Below, in pieces: positions 44,955 to 55,713 of a DNA stretch of 64,000 nucleotides (the first letter of the stretch is position 1; each line of letters begins with the position of its first letter). Both the position numbers and the translations under genes were made by a program. Source of the DNA: Methylobacterium sp. J-030 (GTDB lineage Bacteria; Pseudomonadota; Alphaproteobacteria; Rhizobiales; Beijerinckiaceae); contig NZ_JAKSYM010000226.1 of the NCBI RefSeq assembly GCF_022829545.1, forward strand, positions 173,028-237,027, written 5' to 3'. The notes beneath the pieces are model-generated. The model saw only the letters and a list, made by a program, of their open reading frames with translations, searched no databases and was not told where the DNA came from.

Positions 44955-46895
44955 ATGGTCAGGTCGGTGGCAGCGTTGAAGACACTTCTCGTGGGCGTTG
45001 TCGGGCACGTGGATCACGGCAAGACCGCCTTGGTCCGCTCCCTCACCGGGATCGAGACCGATCGGCTCAAGGAGGAGCAGGCCCGCGGCGTCTCGATCGT
45101 GCCGGGTTTCGCGTTCCTGTCCACTGCGCAGGGGGAGATCGACCTCGTCGATCTGCCCGGCCACGAACGTTTCGTGCGCGCCATGGTGTCCGGAGCCACC
45201 GGCATGCGGGCCGTCCTGCTGGCGGTCGATGCGCAGGAAGGCATCAAGCCGCAGACCGTCGAACACCTCGAGATCGCCCGGCTGATCGGCGTGCGCCGCG
45301 GCGTCCTCGCCCTGACCAAATCCGATCTGGCCTCCGCCGAATCGATCACGGCGCGTTCGGCCGAGATCGCCGCCGCCGCGGCCCGGGCCGGGCTCGAAGC
45401 CGGTCCGGTGATCCCCACATCGACGATGACCGGCGCGGGGCTCGAAGACCTCGCGCAGGCCCTCGCGGCGCAGCTCGGCGAGGTGGAAACCGCCACCGAC
45501 GACGGCTTCCCCTACCTGCCGGTCGACCGGGTCTTCTCCCGGGCGGGCTTCGGCACCGTCGTCACCGGAACCCTGCGGCGCGGATCGCTCGCAGTCGGCG
45601 ACAGCGTCGAGATCGTGCCGGGGGGCCGGAGCGCCGTGGTGCGCGGCCTCCAGATTCATGGACGTCCCGTGGACCGGGCCGAGCCCGGACGGCGCACGGC
45701 GGTGGCGCTGCGCGGCGTCGGCCTCGACGAGATCGCCCGCGGGCAGGCCCTGGCGCCGATCGGCCTGCTCACGTCGAGTTCGTGGCTCGACGTCGCGATC
45801 ACGGCTGCCGCCAGCGCGGATGGGCCGCTGGCGAGCGGCACCGTCTGCCGCCTGCTGTTCGGCACCACCGAGGTCGAGGCGCGGCTGCGCCTGCTCGATC
45901 GCGACGCCCTGGAGCCGGGGGCGCGCACGCAGGCGCAGTTGCATCTCGCCGACCCCGTCGCCGTGCCGGCCCGGGAGCCGTTCATCCTGCGGCTCGACTC
46001 GCCCGCCGCTACGATTGCGGGCGGCCGCATCCTTGATCCGTCGAGCCGGCGCCGGCGGCGCAACGATCCGGGGACCATGGCCGATCTCGCCGCTTTGGCC
46101 TCGGGCGAGCCGGCGAAGACGATCGCCGTCCGCCTCGGACAGGTCGGCGCGGGCGGGGTTCCCCTGGCGGACCTCGCCCGGCTCGCCGGCACGGCACCCG
46201 ATCATGCCCGGATGATGCTGCGCGCATCCGGCGCTCGCGAGGTCGGCGACCGGTTCATCGGCGCTGCGGCCTTCGAGGCGCTGCGGACCGGGATCGTGGC
46301 GGCGCTCGCGCAGCATCATCGCGACAACCCCATGGAGCACGGGATCGCCCTCGAACGCCTGTCCCGTTCGCTCGCGCTTCCGGATACGCTCATCGCGACG
46401 GCCCTGCGTGACCTCACCGCGACCGGGTCGGTGAGCCAAGCCGGCACCCTGTGGCGGCGGGCCGATTTCGACCCCGCCCGCAACGAGAGCGAAACCGCCC
46501 GCCGGCTGGAGCAGATCTTTCGCCGCGCCGGCCTGAACCCGCCCGACGAGAGCGAGGCCGTGGGCCGGGACGTGCGGCGGCGGGAAGCCCTGACCTATCT
46601 GGTCGGCGCCGGAACCGTGATCCGGGCCGTCGACCGCGTGCAGCGCCGTGCGGTCCTGTTCCACCGCGACGCGGTGGCGAGCGCCCGGACGCGCCTGACC
46701 GACGCCTTTCCCACCGCGGCGACGCCCGAGACCGGCTTCCTGGCCCGGGAGGCGGGCGCGACGCTCGGGATCTCGCGCAAGTTCTCGATCCCGCTCCTCG
46801 AACATCTCGACGCCACGGGCTTCACCCGGCGCGCGGGGGATCGGCGGATCATCATCGCCCTCGAACCGGATCCGGGCAGCGCGAAACCGTCTTAG
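44955..46895 (+). CDS. selB: Selenocysteine-specific elongation factor SelB
   Basis: A 646-residue GTPase that brings selenocysteyl-tRNA to UGA codons marked by a SECIS hairpin. G1 is GHVDHGKT (17-24), followed by DLPGHERFVRAM and TKSD for the G3 and G4 motifs; translation-factor barrels follow (about 180-350). The C-terminal half (about 380-640) forms the winged-helix repeats that bind SECIS RNA. The start is uncertain: ATGs at 44883, 44955 and a GTG at 44967 are in frame. SelA, SelD and tRNA-Sec are not in this window. Confidence 0.92.
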   Translation: MVRSVAALKTLLVGVVGHVDHGKTALVRSLTGIETDRLKEEQARGVSIVPGFAFLSTAQGEIDLVDLPGHERFVRAMVSGATGMRAVLLAVDAQEGIKPQTVEHLEIARLIGVRRGVLALTKSDLASAESITARSAEIAAAAARAGLEAGPVIPTSTMTGAGLEDLAQALAAQLGEVETATDDGFPYLPVDRVFSRAGFGTVVTGTLRRGSLAVGDSVEIVPGGRSAVVRGLQIHGRPVDRAEPGRRTAVALRGVGLDEIARGQALAPIGLLTSSSWLDVAITAAASADGPLASGTVCRLLFGTTEVEARLRLLDRDALEPGARTQAQLHLADPVAVPAREPFILRLDSPAATIAGGRILDPSSRRRRRNDPGTMADLAALASGEPAKTIAVRLGQVGAGGVPLADLARLAGTAPDHARMMLRASGAREVGDRFIGAAAFEALRTGIVAALAQHHRDNPMEHGIALERLSRSLALPDTLIATALRDLTATGSVSQAGTLWRRADFDPARNESETARRLEQIFRRAGLNPPDESEAVGRDVRRREALTYLVGAGTVIRAVDRVQRRAVLFHRDAVASARTRLTDAFPTAATPETGFLAREAGATLGISRKFSIPLLEHLDATGFTRRAGDRRIIIALEPDPGSAKPS

Positions 46896-47460
46896 GGCCG
46901 TGATCGATCGCGCTGCACACGGTACACGGCCGCACGCTGTGGCGGATCGATCGGGTGTTCCCAACCAACACCCATCCTGGGGTGCTGCGCAGCAGCCTCG
47001 AACGAGGCCTCAAGGGATCGCAAAGCCATCTGGAGGGCTCCTTCGAGGCCTGCGCTTCGCTCCGGCGCCTCAGGATGAGGGGATGGGTAGGATGACCGCC
47101 TTGCGGCTTCGCAGTCTCGTGTCGTGTACCGTGCGCGCTGCGATCGTGCGCGGCCCTAGGCCTTTGTGACGACGCGCGCTCTTGAGCCGAACCGGTGTCC
47201 TCTCCGGCGGAGGGCGCTCAAGGCGTCTTCGCCCGGCCGCTCTCCTGGGCCGGGCTCGTAACCGGGGTAGCCTATCAGGCAGTTCGAGGCGTCCCGGATC
47301 GGGCGGAAGGCGCGCTCGGCGATCACGGCGGGCTCGCAGAAAGAGTGGTCACGGACGAACCGGTCATAGCTCGTTCCGCCCATGCCCTGGACGAGGGCAC
47401 CGCGCCACAACCCGCTCCGGCGCGCTCTGTCTCCAACCACAGGGCCTCAGCCGACAAGCT
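46896..47460. other. Intergenic region after selB with repeat copy C and an unassigned frame
   Basis: The first half holds the palindromic repeat (46966-47131), which could stop selB transcripts. The second half (about 47159-47440) contains a minus-strand open frame with MGGTSYDRFVRDHSF. It lies downstream of the MSMEG_0570-type gene and I cannot assign it; it may be a gene remnant or non-coding. Confidence 0.5.
46966..47131. repeat. Dispersed palindromic intergenic repeat, copy C
   Basis: Shares with copy B the segment CATCTGGAGGGCTCCTTCGA and on through GCGCTTCGCTCCGGC to CAGGATG (about 47027-47077), and ends with the same GTCTCGTGTCGTGT. The left arm (CATCCTGGGGTGCTGCGCAG, then CCTCGAACGAGG) has drifted but keeps the inverted pairing in part. 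Confidence 0.82.
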
Positions 47461-47739
47461 TCATTCTTCGAAGGCTTCGATGTGGACGGTTCCTCCATCC
47501 TGGCGTCGTGCGGCGTCCTCGATTCGGGCGAGCTGGGCCTGGGCCCGGCCGCAGGGAAAGCCGTAACGAGCGCGCACGCGCTCGCTGGCGATGCCAAGGG
47601 CGAGGCGGCTGAGGCTCACGAACTCGTCGATCGGGTAGTCCTGCCCGACCGCGAGGTGGTCCTTGATGACGAGCGAGGGCGAGTAGCAGGCCTCGCGCAG
47701 TCCGTCCGGCCAACGGATGTGGAAGCGCATCTCAGGCAT
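47461..47739 (-). CDS. MSMEG_0570-family nitrogen starvation response protein
   Basis: A 92-residue protein: MPEMRFHIRWPDG at the start, CYSPSLVIKDHLAVGQDYP in the middle and ALGIASERVRARYGFPCGRA near residues 47-66. This pattern is that of the MSMEG_0570 family (TIGR04042), part of a conserved cluster linked to nitrogen starvation in mycobacteria and cyanobacteria. It overlaps the glycosyltransferase stop by eight bases. Molecular function is unknown. Confidence 0.85.
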   Translation of the reverse strand: MPEMRFHIRWPDGLREACYSPSLVIKDHLAVGQDYPIDEFVSLSRLALGIASERVRARYGFPCGRAQAQLARIEDAARRQDGGTVHIEAFEE

Positions 47740-48946
47740 CGGTCGGCATCCGCAGGGTGTTCCAGGCGGCCGAGCCCGTGGCCGGCCGGGGGACGGACGC
47801 GGCGCCCGGCAGGAGTGCCGCGTAGGTCGGCAGATGACGGGCCGCGCAGCTCGCCCAGGCATGCGCCCGGGCGATCTCGAGGCCGGCGTTGCGCAGCCGA
47901 GCGCGCCGGGACGGCTCTAGGCTCACCCGCATCGCCGCCGCGATGGATGCGACATCCTCCGGGTTCACCGCGAGGGCTTCGCCGGGGGCGAGATACTCGG
48001 TGAAGGGCGGCCGCGCGGAGACGATCACCGGCGTGCCCGACGCCATGGCCTCCAGCACGGGCTGACCGTATCCCTCCGCCAGGGACGGGAAGACCAGGGT
48101 CGCGCAGAGCCGGTAGAGCGCCGGCATATCCGCCTGGGCCACCGGACCGGTGCGGATCACCGGCCGCCCCGGACCGACCGCGAGGCCCGCGCGCTCCAGC
48201 GCGGCCCGGCAGCGGGCCTCGTACCCGGTCGCCTCATGGGTCGTGGCCTCCCCCGCCACGACGAGCTGCGCCGCCGGGACGGCTTCGTGGACTTGCGCGA
48301 ACGCCGCGATCACGGCGAGGCTGTTTTTGCGCGCCGCGAACCCGCCGACGCTCAGGAAGATCGGGCCGTGGCCGAGCCCGAGACGCTTCTGCAAGGCGCC
48401 GTCGTCCGGGCCCGGTTCCGGCCCGAACAGGAGACCGTCGACGCCGCTGCCGATCACCTCGGCCTGGACACCGTATTCGCCCGCCAGCGCCGCCGCCCAG
48501 GTCCGGCTGAGGCAGAGCAGCCGCCCGGCATCGACGATCGCCCGATCCTGCCATCGGGCGAGCTGCGGGTCCGAAAACGGCTCGGTGCGGTGCACCGTGC
48601 GCACGAAGCCCGGGATTAGGCGGCGGCGCGTGAGCGTGGCCAGCGCGTTGCCGCTGATGGTGCATTGGGCGTGGAAGATGTCAAAGTCGCAGGCTGCGGG
48701 CGTCGAGAAATGGGTCAGGTAGTCGGCGATCCGGGCACCGACCAGCGCCGCCGCGGATCCGCAGACCGGTTTGGCGGCAACCGAGATCACCGGGCAGGCG
48801 GCATCGCGAAAGAATCCGCGGCCGGTCGGATCCGGGGCGTGGACCACGGCCTCGTGGCCGAGCCGACACAGGGCTTCGCCGAGCGCGATGGCGTGAACGC
48901 CGGTGCCGCGGGGATCGGTCGAGGGTGTGAGGATCGCGATGCGCAC
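47732..48946 (-). CDS. MSMEG_0565-family glycosyltransferase (GT4)
   Basis: A 404-residue GT-B enzyme. N-terminal RIAILTPSTDPRGTGVHAIALGEAL is the acceptor side; FLSVGGFAARKNSLAVIAAF and FPSLAEGYGQPVLEAMASGTPVI with the EX7E-like motif are the donor side of family 4. It matches the MSMEG_0565 group (TIGR04047), which travels with MSMEG_0570. The sugar and acceptor are unknown. The GTG at 48946 is preferred to a TTG at 48970. Confidence 0.88.
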   Translation of the reverse strand: MRIAILTPSTDPRGTGVHAIALGEALCRLGHEAVVHAPDPTGRGFFRDAACPVISVAAKPVCGSAAALVGARIADYLTHFSTPAACDFDIFHAQCTISGNALATLTRRRLIPGFVRTVHRTEPFSDPQLARWQDRAIVDAGRLLCLSRTWAAALAGEYGVQAEVIGSGVDGLLFGPEPGPDDGALQKRLGLGHGPIFLSVGGFAARKNSLAVIAAFAQVHEAVPAAQLVVAGEATTHEATGYEARCRAALERAGLAVGPGRPVIRTGPVAQADMPALYRLCATLVFPSLAEGYGQPVLEAMASGTPVIVSARPPFTEYLAPGEALAVNPEDVASIAAAMRVSLEPSRRARLRNAGLEIARAHAWASCAARHLPTYAALLPGAASVPRPATGSAAWNTLRMPTDA

Positions 48947-49241
48947 GCGGTCGACCCTGGGACGGTGCAACGCCGGTCGCGGCCGGTCCGGACGTCATGT
49001 CCGGAGTCGGAACCGCGGTCTCCGCCGCCCTCTCGGAGATCCGCACGGATCGTTACGCATCGTCCGTGCCGGGTTCGCGTCGATGAGCCCAGCCGGCCTC
49101 GATCGGACCGCAGTGCTGGGGTCGGTCCATAATTTTGTGTTACGAATTCATCTCAGTTTAACACCATGAGCCGAACGGCCCTTTTCGGATCCCTATGTCA
49201 GATTGTATCCGTCATCCGCGAGTGCCGGAGCTGTCGGTCCC

Positions 49242-50075
49242 GTGTCGAAGCCAGCGAAATTGACGTTCTCGAGTTTACTGGCCGTTCCGCGGCCGGCGCG
49301 CGGGATGCTGCGCCGCCTGGGCGTGCTCTGCGGCCTGCTGGTTCTGCCCACCGCCGTGCTGGCCTACGCGGACCTGTTGCCCGGATCGCTCGATCTCCTC
49401 GGCATTGATCTGCGCGAGAGCCCGGATCTTCCCCATGTCGCCCGCCAGATCGCCATCGGCGCGCCGCTCAAGATCGTGGCGTTCGGTTCGTCGTCCACCG
49501 AGGGCATCGGTGCGTCGAGCCCCGCGAACGCCTATCCGGCGCGGCTGCAGGCCGACCTGCGCAAGACGCTGCGCGGGATCGATGTGGCGGTGATCAACCG
49601 CGGCATCGGTGGCGAGCACGTCGACGACATGCTGGCGCGCCTGGACCGGGACGTGATCAAGGCCGAGCCGCAACTCGTCATCTGGCAGACCGGCAGCAAC
49701 GATCCGCTGCGCGGCGTGCCCGTGGCGCATTTCCGCGAGGTCACGCTGGCGGCGATCCGCCGGATCCGCGAGGCGGGCATCGACGTGGTGCTGATGGAGC
49801 CGCAATGGTGCCCCAAGCTTGAATCCACGCCCGGAGCGTCCCGGTTCCTCGACGCCGTGCGCGGCATCGGTGAGGAGCTCGACGTTCCGGTCATCCGGCG
49901 CGCCGATCTGATGCACGGGTGGGTGCAGCAGGGGAGGCTGACGACCAAGCAGCTCTTCGCCTCCGACGGCCTGCACATGGCCGATGGCGGCTACGCCCTC
50001 TTGGCCGAGGCTGCGGCTCGCTCGATCTTGGAGGATGCGGGTTCGGTTCAGACTCCCGAAGCGGTCGCCGAGTAG
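49242..50075 (+). CDS. SGNH/GDSL-type esterase, secreted or membrane-anchored
   Basis: A 277-residue hydrolase. An N-terminal hydrophobic segment (GVLCGLLVLPTAVLAYA) acts as signal or anchor. IVAFGSSSTEGIGAS (about 78-92) carries the nucleophilic serine block, GIGGEH the Gly block, QTGSNDP the Asn block and ASDGLHMAD the Asp-x-x-His pair. It likely removes acyl or acetyl groups from an envelope glycan or lipid. The start is uncertain: GTG at 49242, TTG at 49203 and ATG at 49305 are in frame. Confidence 0.85.
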   Translation: MSKPAKLTFSSLLAVPRPARGMLRRLGVLCGLLVLPTAVLAYADLLPGSLDLLGIDLRESPDLPHVARQIAIGAPLKIVAFGSSSTEGIGASSPANAYPARLQADLRKTLRGIDVAVINRGIGGEHVDDMLARLDRDVIKAEPQLVIWQTGSNDPLRGVPVAHFREVTLAAIRRIREAGIDVVLMEPQWCPKLESTPGASRFLDAVRGIGEELDVPVIRRADLMHGWVQQGRLTTKQLFASDGLHMADGGYALLAEAAARSILEDAGSVQTPEAVAE

Positions 50076-50174
50076 GGCACGGCGCGCCGCCTCTGCCGCG
50101 GGACGGCGGAAGATCCCGCTGGACGCGGCCGGCCGCGTTCCCCATCTCGACGCGATCGAGATTGGAGCCGAGCC

Positions 50175-50753
50175 TTGAGCCAGGACGCATTCAGGTACGA
50201 CGACCGGGGCGCGGTACCCCAGATGCACGCGACCACCATCCTGATGGTCCGCAAGGGCGGCCGCGTGGTGCTGGGCGGCGACGGGCAGGTCAGCCTCGGC
50301 CAGACCATCGTGAAGGGCAACGCCCGCAAGGTCCGGCGCCTCGCCAAAGGCGCGGTGATCGGCGGGTTCGCGGGTGCCACGGCCGACGCCTTCACGCTGT
50401 TCGAGCGGCTCGAAGCCAAGCTGGAGCAATATCCCGGGCAACTCACCCGGGCCTGCGTGGAACTCACCAAGGACTGGCGGACCGACCGCTACCTCCGCCG
50501 CCTGGAAGCGATGATGCTGGTCGCCGACCGCGAGGTCAGCCTGCTCCTCTCGGGGTCCGGCGACGTGCTGGAGCCCGAGAGCGGCGTCATGGCGATCGGT
50601 TCGGGCGGCAATTACGCCCTCGCCGCTGCCCGGGCTCTCGAGGATGGCGATCTCGACGCCGAGGCGATCGTGCGCCGCGCCATGGCGATTGCCGCCGAGA
50701 TCTGCGTCTACACCAACGGCAATCTTGTCATCGAAGCGCTCGACGGTGCGTGA
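50175..50753 (+). CDS. hslV: ATP-dependent protease peptidase subunit HslV (ClpQ)
   Basis: A 192-residue threonine protease of the HslVU complex. After a 19-residue leader the mature enzyme starts at Thr20 in [13 protein letters not shown], the N-terminal nucleophile. [21 protein letters not shown] and [18 protein letters not shown] are family signatures. The TTG at 50175 has GGAG eight bases upstream; some annotations would begin at the ATG at 50223. The partner ATPase hslU lies 3.6 kb downstream rather than next to it. Confidence 0.95.
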   Translation: MSQDAFRYDDRGAVPQMHATTILMVRKGGRVVLGGDGQVSLGQTIVKGNARKVRRLAKGAVIGGFAGATADAFTLFERLEAKLEQYPGQLTRACVELTKDWRTDRYLRRLEAMMLVADREVSLLLSGSGDVLEPESGVMAIGSGGNYALAAARALEDGDLDAEAIVRRAMAIAAEICVYTNGNLVIEALDGA

Positions 50754-50891
50754 TAGGGGGCTCTTGGGCGGCCTGTCCGACGGGAGTAGCGCTTTACTTG
50801 GTGTCTCAATTCACCCGCTCCGAGCGGTTAACGACCTCTTGAATAATCGGCGATATTTTGCATCCAAACGGACCATCAGGGTTGGGGCACA

Positions 50892-52562
50892 ATGAATATC
50901 GGCGGAAAGCTTCTGGGTTTCGTCGGCGCCTGTAGCTTGACGACTCTGGTGGTCGCGGGTGTGAGCGTGGTGACGCTGCAGAGCTTCGAGACCGCCCTGA
51001 CGAACGTCGAAAGTGCGTCCGTCCGCGCGCTCGACGCGGCGAACTTCAACCGCCTCGCCGCCGAGGTCACGATGGATTCCCGGGGGGTCTACGCCTCCGC
51101 CGACCGCGTCGAGGCCGCCAAATACGCCACCGGCATCCGGAAGGGCCTGGCCGGAATGGAGGCCCTGCGGAGCGACTGGGCGCCGCGGCTGAGCGAGTCC
51201 GAGCGTTCGCTGTTCGACACGATGAACCGCAATTTCGAAGCGTTCCGCACCCTGCGGACCGCCCTCGCCGAGGCCGGTGAGACCGTCAGCCCCCGCGCCG
51301 CCGCAGATCTTGGCTTCAACGAGGCCAACCAGAGCAACCGCCGCGCCTTCCAGGCGAGCATCGATGCGCTGGTGCGCCAGGGCCGCGCCGAGATGACGGC
51401 GATCAAGGGCGACACCCAGGCGCTCTTCCAGGCGCGGACGCTGCTCCTCCTGGGCCTCGCTCTGATCGGAACGCTGGTCTGCTGCGCCCTGGGCCTGCTC
51501 GTCGGACAGCGCCACATCGTACGGCCGCTGCGGGCGGTCGCGGAGGCGATCGAGCGCCTGTCGCGGGGCGATCACGCGCTCCCGGCTGTGAGGCCGCACC
51601 GTGACGAGATCGGCGCGATCTGGGCGAGCACCCAGATCCTCAACGAGACGCTGCTGAAGGCCGAGGGGCTGCGCCGGGAGCATCAGCGACTGGACGCCGA
51701 TTCAGTGACGCGCAAGCGCGTCGAGATGACCGGCCTCGCCGACCGGTTCGAGGGCAGCATCGGCGGCCTCGTCGGTCACCTTGCCGGCGCGGCCGCCGGG
51801 ATGGAGCGGGCCGCCGCCACGATGGCCGGCAATGCCGAGCGGACCGGAGCCCAGTCGCAGATCGTGACGCGCGCCGCCGAAACAACCTCGCACAACGTCC
51901 AGGCCGTGGCGGCGGCCACCGAGGAACTCGCCGCCACGGCGGGGGAGATCGGCATGCAGGTCAGCCAGACGTCGACCGCGGCCGAGAGCGCCGTCGAGGC
52001 GACCCGGCGGACACGCACCAGCGTCCAGGCCCTGGCCCGTAGCGCTGACGGGATCGGGCAGGTCGTGTCGCTGATCTCGACCATCGCCGGGCAGACCAAT
52101 CTGCTGGCGCTGAACGCCACGATCGAGGCCGCCCGCGCGGGCGAGGCCGGCCGGGGCTTCGCGGTGGTGGCCACCGAGGTGAAGGATCTCGCCACCCAGA
52201 CCGCCAAGGCCACCGAAGAAATCGCCGGCCAGATCGCCGCCATGCGCACCGCGACCCACGAGGCGGTGATGGCGATCGAGGAGATCGGCGGCACGATCGA
52301 GCAGGTCCACGGGATCGCCCTCGGCGTCGCCGCCGCGGTCGAGGAGCAGCAGGTCGCCACGCAGGAGATCGCCCGCAGCATCGCCGAGGCGGCGAACGGC
52401 ACGCGGTCGGTCACCGAGACGATGACGCTGGTGCTCGGCGCCGCGCATGAGACCGGGATCAGCGCCGCACAGGTGCTGGAGGCCGCCGCCGACATCGCCC
52501 GGCGCTCGAACGGGCTCGGCGGCGAGGTCGCCGGCTTCGTGACGCAGGTCCGGGCCGCTTGA
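50892..52562 (+). CDS. Methyl-accepting chemotaxis protein
   Basis: A 556-residue chemoreceptor. TM1 at about 7-29, a periplasmic helical-bundle sensor, TM2 at about 182-204, a HAMP domain to about 260, and a signalling domain whose hairpin tip reads [20 protein letters not shown]. Glutamate/glutamine-rich methylation helices flank it. It would signal through CheA/CheW, but no che genes are in the window. It stands between hslV and hslU. Confidence 0.93.
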   Translation: MNIGGKLLGFVGACSLTTLVVAGVSVVTLQSFETALTNVESASVRALDAANFNRLAAEVTMDSRGVYASADRVEAAKYATGIRKGLAGMEALRSDWAPRLSESERSLFDTMNRNFEAFRTLRTALAEAGETVSPRAAADLGFNEANQSNRRAFQASIDALVRQGRAEMTAIKGDTQALFQARTLLLLGLALIGTLVCCALGLLVGQRHIVRPLRAVAEAIERLSRGDHALPAVRPHRDEIGAIWASTQILNETLLKAEGLRREHQRLDADSVTRKRVEMTGLADRFEGSIGGLVGHLAGAAAGMERAAATMAGNAERTGAQSQIVTRAAETTSHNVQAVAAATEELAATAGEIGMQVSQTSTAAESAVEATRRTRTSVQALARSADGIGQVVSLISTIAGQTNLLALNATIEAARAGEAGRGFAVVATEVKDLATQTAKATEEIAGQIAAMRTATHEAVMAIEEIGGTIEQVHGIALGVAAAVEEQQVATQEIARSIAEAANGTRSVTETMTLVLGAAHETGISAAQVLEAAADIARRSNGLGGEVAGFVTQVRAA

Positions 52563-52747
52563 GCCCGGCCACGGCCGGGGTCGATATTGCGTTGCAGCGC
52601 GGGGCGCCGTAGGAACACGGCATTCGCAAGGACCCGGTGAAAGCCCGGGTGGCTCTTCCGGCCGCCGATCCGCCGGACCACGCATCCGAGTCGCCCTGAT
52701 CGTCCGCTTCCGATGCGGACGCGCGCCTCGTGCGGATTGTTCACCTC

Positions 52748-54244
52748 ATGCAGCGCAACCTGTCCGGAACCACTGGCCTTCACGGCCGGTGGTTCTCCAA
52801 TCTCCGCGGCGATACCCTCTCGGGCATCGTCGTCGCCCTCGCCCTCATCCCGGAGGCGATCGGCTTCTCGGTAATCGCCGGGGTCGATCCCAAGGTCGGC
52901 CTCTACGCTTCGGTGGTCATCGCCTGCACCATCGCGTTCGCCGGCGGGCGCCCCGCGATGATCTCGGCCGCCACGGCAGCCACCGCGGTGGTGATGGTCG
53001 ACCTCGTGCGCGAGCACGGCGTCCAGTATCTGTTCGCCGCCACCATCCTGATGGGCCTGTTCCAGATCCTGGCCGGCCTTCTCCGGCTCGGCCGGCTAAT
53101 GCGGTTCGTCTCGCAATCGGTGATGACCGGCTTCGTCAACGCGCTGGCGATCCTGATCTTCTTGGCCCAGCTCCCGGAACTCACCGGCGTCACGCCGGCG
53201 ACCTACGGGCTGATCGCCCTGGGACTCGCGATCATCTACGGCTTTCCGCGGATCACCCGGGCCGTGCCGTCGCCCCTGGTGGCGATCGCGGTGCTCACGG
53301 CGGTCACGGCCGTCTTCTATCTCGACGTCCGAACGGTCGCGCATCTCGGCGCCCTGCCGTCGTCCCTGCCGCGCTTCGCGCTGCCGGACGTACCGCTTAC
53401 CCTGGAGACCCTGCGCATCATCCTGCCCTACGCGGCGACGCTTGCCGCCGTGGGATTGCTGGAGAGCCTGCTCACGGCGCAGATCGTCGACGACATGACC
53501 GATACCGGCAGCGACAAGAACCGGGAATGCATGGGCCAGGGCGTCGCCAACATGGCGTCCGCCGTGTTCGGCGGCATGGGTGGCTGCGCGATGATCGGCC
53601 AGTCGGTGATCAACGTCTCCTCGGGCGCGCGCGGCCGGCTGTCGACGCTGGTGGCGGGAGCCTTCTTGCTCCTGCTGCTCGTCGCATTGCAGGATCTCCT
53701 GGCTGTCGTGCCGGTGGCGGCGCTGACCGCCGTGATGATCATGGTCTCGCTCAACACCTTCTCCTGGCGCTCGCTCGCCCGGTTGCGCACCAACCCCCTG
53801 CCCTCCTCGGCGGTGATGCTGGCGACGGTTCTCGTGGTCGTAGCCACCAAGGACCTCGCCATCGGCGTCTTGGTCGGCGTGCTCCTGTCGGGCGTCTTCT
53901 TCGCCGGGAAGGTCGCGCGGCTCAGCGCGGTATCCTCCGAGCTGTCGCCGGATCGGCGCACCCGAACATACCGCGTCACCGGACAGGTGTTCTTCGCCTC
54001 CGCCGGCACCTTCTGGGAAGCGATCGATCTGCTGGAGCCCGTCGAGCGCCTCGTCATCGACGTCACGGCGGCGCATTTCTGGGACATCTCGGCGGTGGCG
54101 GCCCTCGACCGTGTGGTGCTCAAGGCCCGGGCGCGGGGGCGCATCGTCGAGGTCGTGGGCCTGAACGCGGCCAGCGCGACGCTGGTCGAGCGGTTCGGGA
54201 CGCACGACAAGCCCGGCGGCGCGCCGTCGCTCTCGGGACACTGA
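52748..54244 (+). CDS. SulP-family anion transporter with STAS domain
   Basis: A 498-residue membrane protein with about ten hydrophobic segments. [32 protein letters not shown] is the SulP N-terminal signature, and [17 protein letters not shown] the conserved loop. A C-terminal STAS domain (about 400-490; [20 protein letters not shown]) is short but complete. Family members carry sulfate, bicarbonate or organic anions. The ATG at 52748 is chosen; a GTG at 52730 adds six residues. Confidence 0.9.
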   Translation: MQRNLSGTTGLHGRWFSNLRGDTLSGIVVALALIPEAIGFSVIAGVDPKVGLYASVVIACTIAFAGGRPAMISAATAATAVVMVDLVREHGVQYLFAATILMGLFQILAGLLRLGRLMRFVSQSVMTGFVNALAILIFLAQLPELTGVTPATYGLIALGLAIIYGFPRITRAVPSPLVAIAVLTAVTAVFYLDVRTVAHLGALPSSLPRFALPDVPLTLETLRIILPYAATLAAVGLLESLLTAQIVDDMTDTGSDKNRECMGQGVANMASAVFGGMGGCAMIGQSVINVSSGARGRLSTLVAGAFLLLLLVALQDLLAVVPVAALTAVMIMVSLNTFSWRSLARLRTNPLPSSAVMLATVLVVVATKDLAIGVLVGVLLSGVFFAGKVARLSAVSSELSPDRRTRTYRVTGQVFFASAGTFWEAIDLLEPVERLVIDVTAAHFWDISAVAALDRVVLKARARGRIVEVVGLNAASATLVERFGTHDKPGGAPSLSGH

Positions 54245-54346
54245 GGCGGCCATACGTCCCCATGCAGCCCCTTGCGCGGGCGCGCGCGGGACCCCATTCC
54301 CGGCGTTGGGCCACGGGACGCGGCCGGAAATAAGGATGGACCAGCG

Positions 54347-55660
54347 GTGACGACGTTCTCTCCGCGCGAGATCGTGTCCGAACTCGATCGCTTCATCGTC
54401 GGGCAGCACGACGCCAAGCGCGCCGTCGCGATCGCGCTGCGCAACCGCTGGCGGCGCCAGCAGCTCACCGGGCCACTCCGCGAGGAGGTGGCGCCCAAGA
54501 ACATTCTGATGATCGGGCCCACGGGCTGCGGCAAGACCGAGATCGCCCGGCGCCTCGCCCGGCTCGCCAACGCGCCGTTCCTGAAGATCGAGGCCACCAA
54601 GTTCACCGAGGTCGGCTATGTCGGCCGCGACGTCGAGCAGATCGTGCGCGACCTCGTGGAGGTGGCGATCGGCCTGACCCGGCAGACCAAGCGCGAGGGC
54701 GTGAAGGCCAAGGCCGAGGCGGCGGCGGAGAACCGGATCCTCGACGCGCTGGTCGGGCCGACAGCGAGTTCGGCGACACGCGACAGCTTCCGCCGAAAGC
54801 TCCGCAACAGCGAACTGGACGACAAGGAGGTCGAGCTGGAGCTCGCATCGAGCGCGCCCGCGGGCCTGCCGATGTTCGACATCCCCGGCATGCCGGGGGC
54901 GTCGATGGGGGCGATCAACATCGGCGACATGCTGGGCAAGGCGCTCGGCGGCCAGCGCGGCAAGCCGCGCCGGATCGTCGTGCGGGACGCCTACGCGCCG
55001 CTGATGGCGGAGGAATCCGACAAGCTGGTCGACGATGAAGCGCTCACCCGCGAGGCGATCCGCGAAGTCGAGAACAACGGCATCGTGTTCCTGGACGAGA
55101 TCGACAAGATCTGCGCCCGTGAGGGCCGTTCCTCCGGTGATGTCTCCCGCGAGGGCGTACAGCGCGACCTGCTGCCGCTGATCGAAGGCACCACGGTCGC
55201 CACCAAGCACGGGCCGGTGAAGACCGACCACATCCTGTTCATCGCTTCTGGCGCCTTCCACGTCTCGAAGCCGGCCGATCTCCTGCCGGAGTTGCAGGGC
55301 CGCCTTCCGATCCGCGTGGAGCTGCAGCCGCTGACGGTGGACGATTTCCGCCAGATTCTCACCTCGACGGAGGCGAGCCTGATCAAGCAGACCGTCGCCT
55401 TGATGGAGACCGAGGGCGTGACCCTCACCTTCACGGACGATGCGGTGGACGCCCTGGCGAAGGTCGCCGTCGAGGTGAATTCGTCCGTCGAGAATATCGG
55501 TGCCCGCCGTCTCCAGACGGTGCTGGAGCGGGTGATCGACGAGATCTCCTTCACCGCCACCGACCGCTCCGGTGAGACCGTGCCGATCGATGCCGCCTAT
55601 GTGCGCGCCCGCGTCGCGGATCTGGCCGCCAACGCCGATCTGAGCCGGTTCATCCTGTGA
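54347..55660 (+). CDS. hslU: ATP-dependent protease ATPase subunit HslU (ClpY)
   Basis: A 437-residue AAA+ unfoldase. [24 protein letters not shown] is the start signature, [15 protein letters not shown] the Walker A and [11 protein letters not shown]alker B. The I domain lies between about 110 and 225. The C-terminal NADLSRFIL tail is the peptide that inserts into HslV. AAGGATGGA upstream supports the GTG at 54347. It is separated from hslV by a chemoreceptor and a SulP gene. Confidence 0.96.
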   Translation: MTTFSPREIVSELDRFIVGQHDAKRAVAIALRNRWRRQQLTGPLREEVAPKNILMIGPTGCGKTEIARRLARLANAPFLKIEATKFTEVGYVGRDVEQIVRDLVEVAIGLTRQTKREGVKAKAEAAAENRILDALVGPTASSATRDSFRRKLRNSELDDKEVELELASSAPAGLPMFDIPGMPGASMGAINIGDMLGKALGGQRGKPRRIVVRDAYAPLMAEESDKLVDDEALTREAIREVENNGIVFLDEIDKICAREGRSSGDVSREGVQRDLLPLIEGTTVATKHGPVKTDHILFIASGAFHVSKPADLLPELQGRLPIRVELQPLTVDDFRQILTSTEASLIKQTVALMETEGVTLTFTDDAVDALAKVAVEVNSSVENIGARRLQTVLERVIDEISFTATDRSGETVPIDAAYVRARVADLAANADLSRFIL

Positions 55661-55713
55661 GCGCGCCGCGCTACTTTGCGCAACCCTGAAGCTATGCGGC
55701 GATAAGATCGTGG

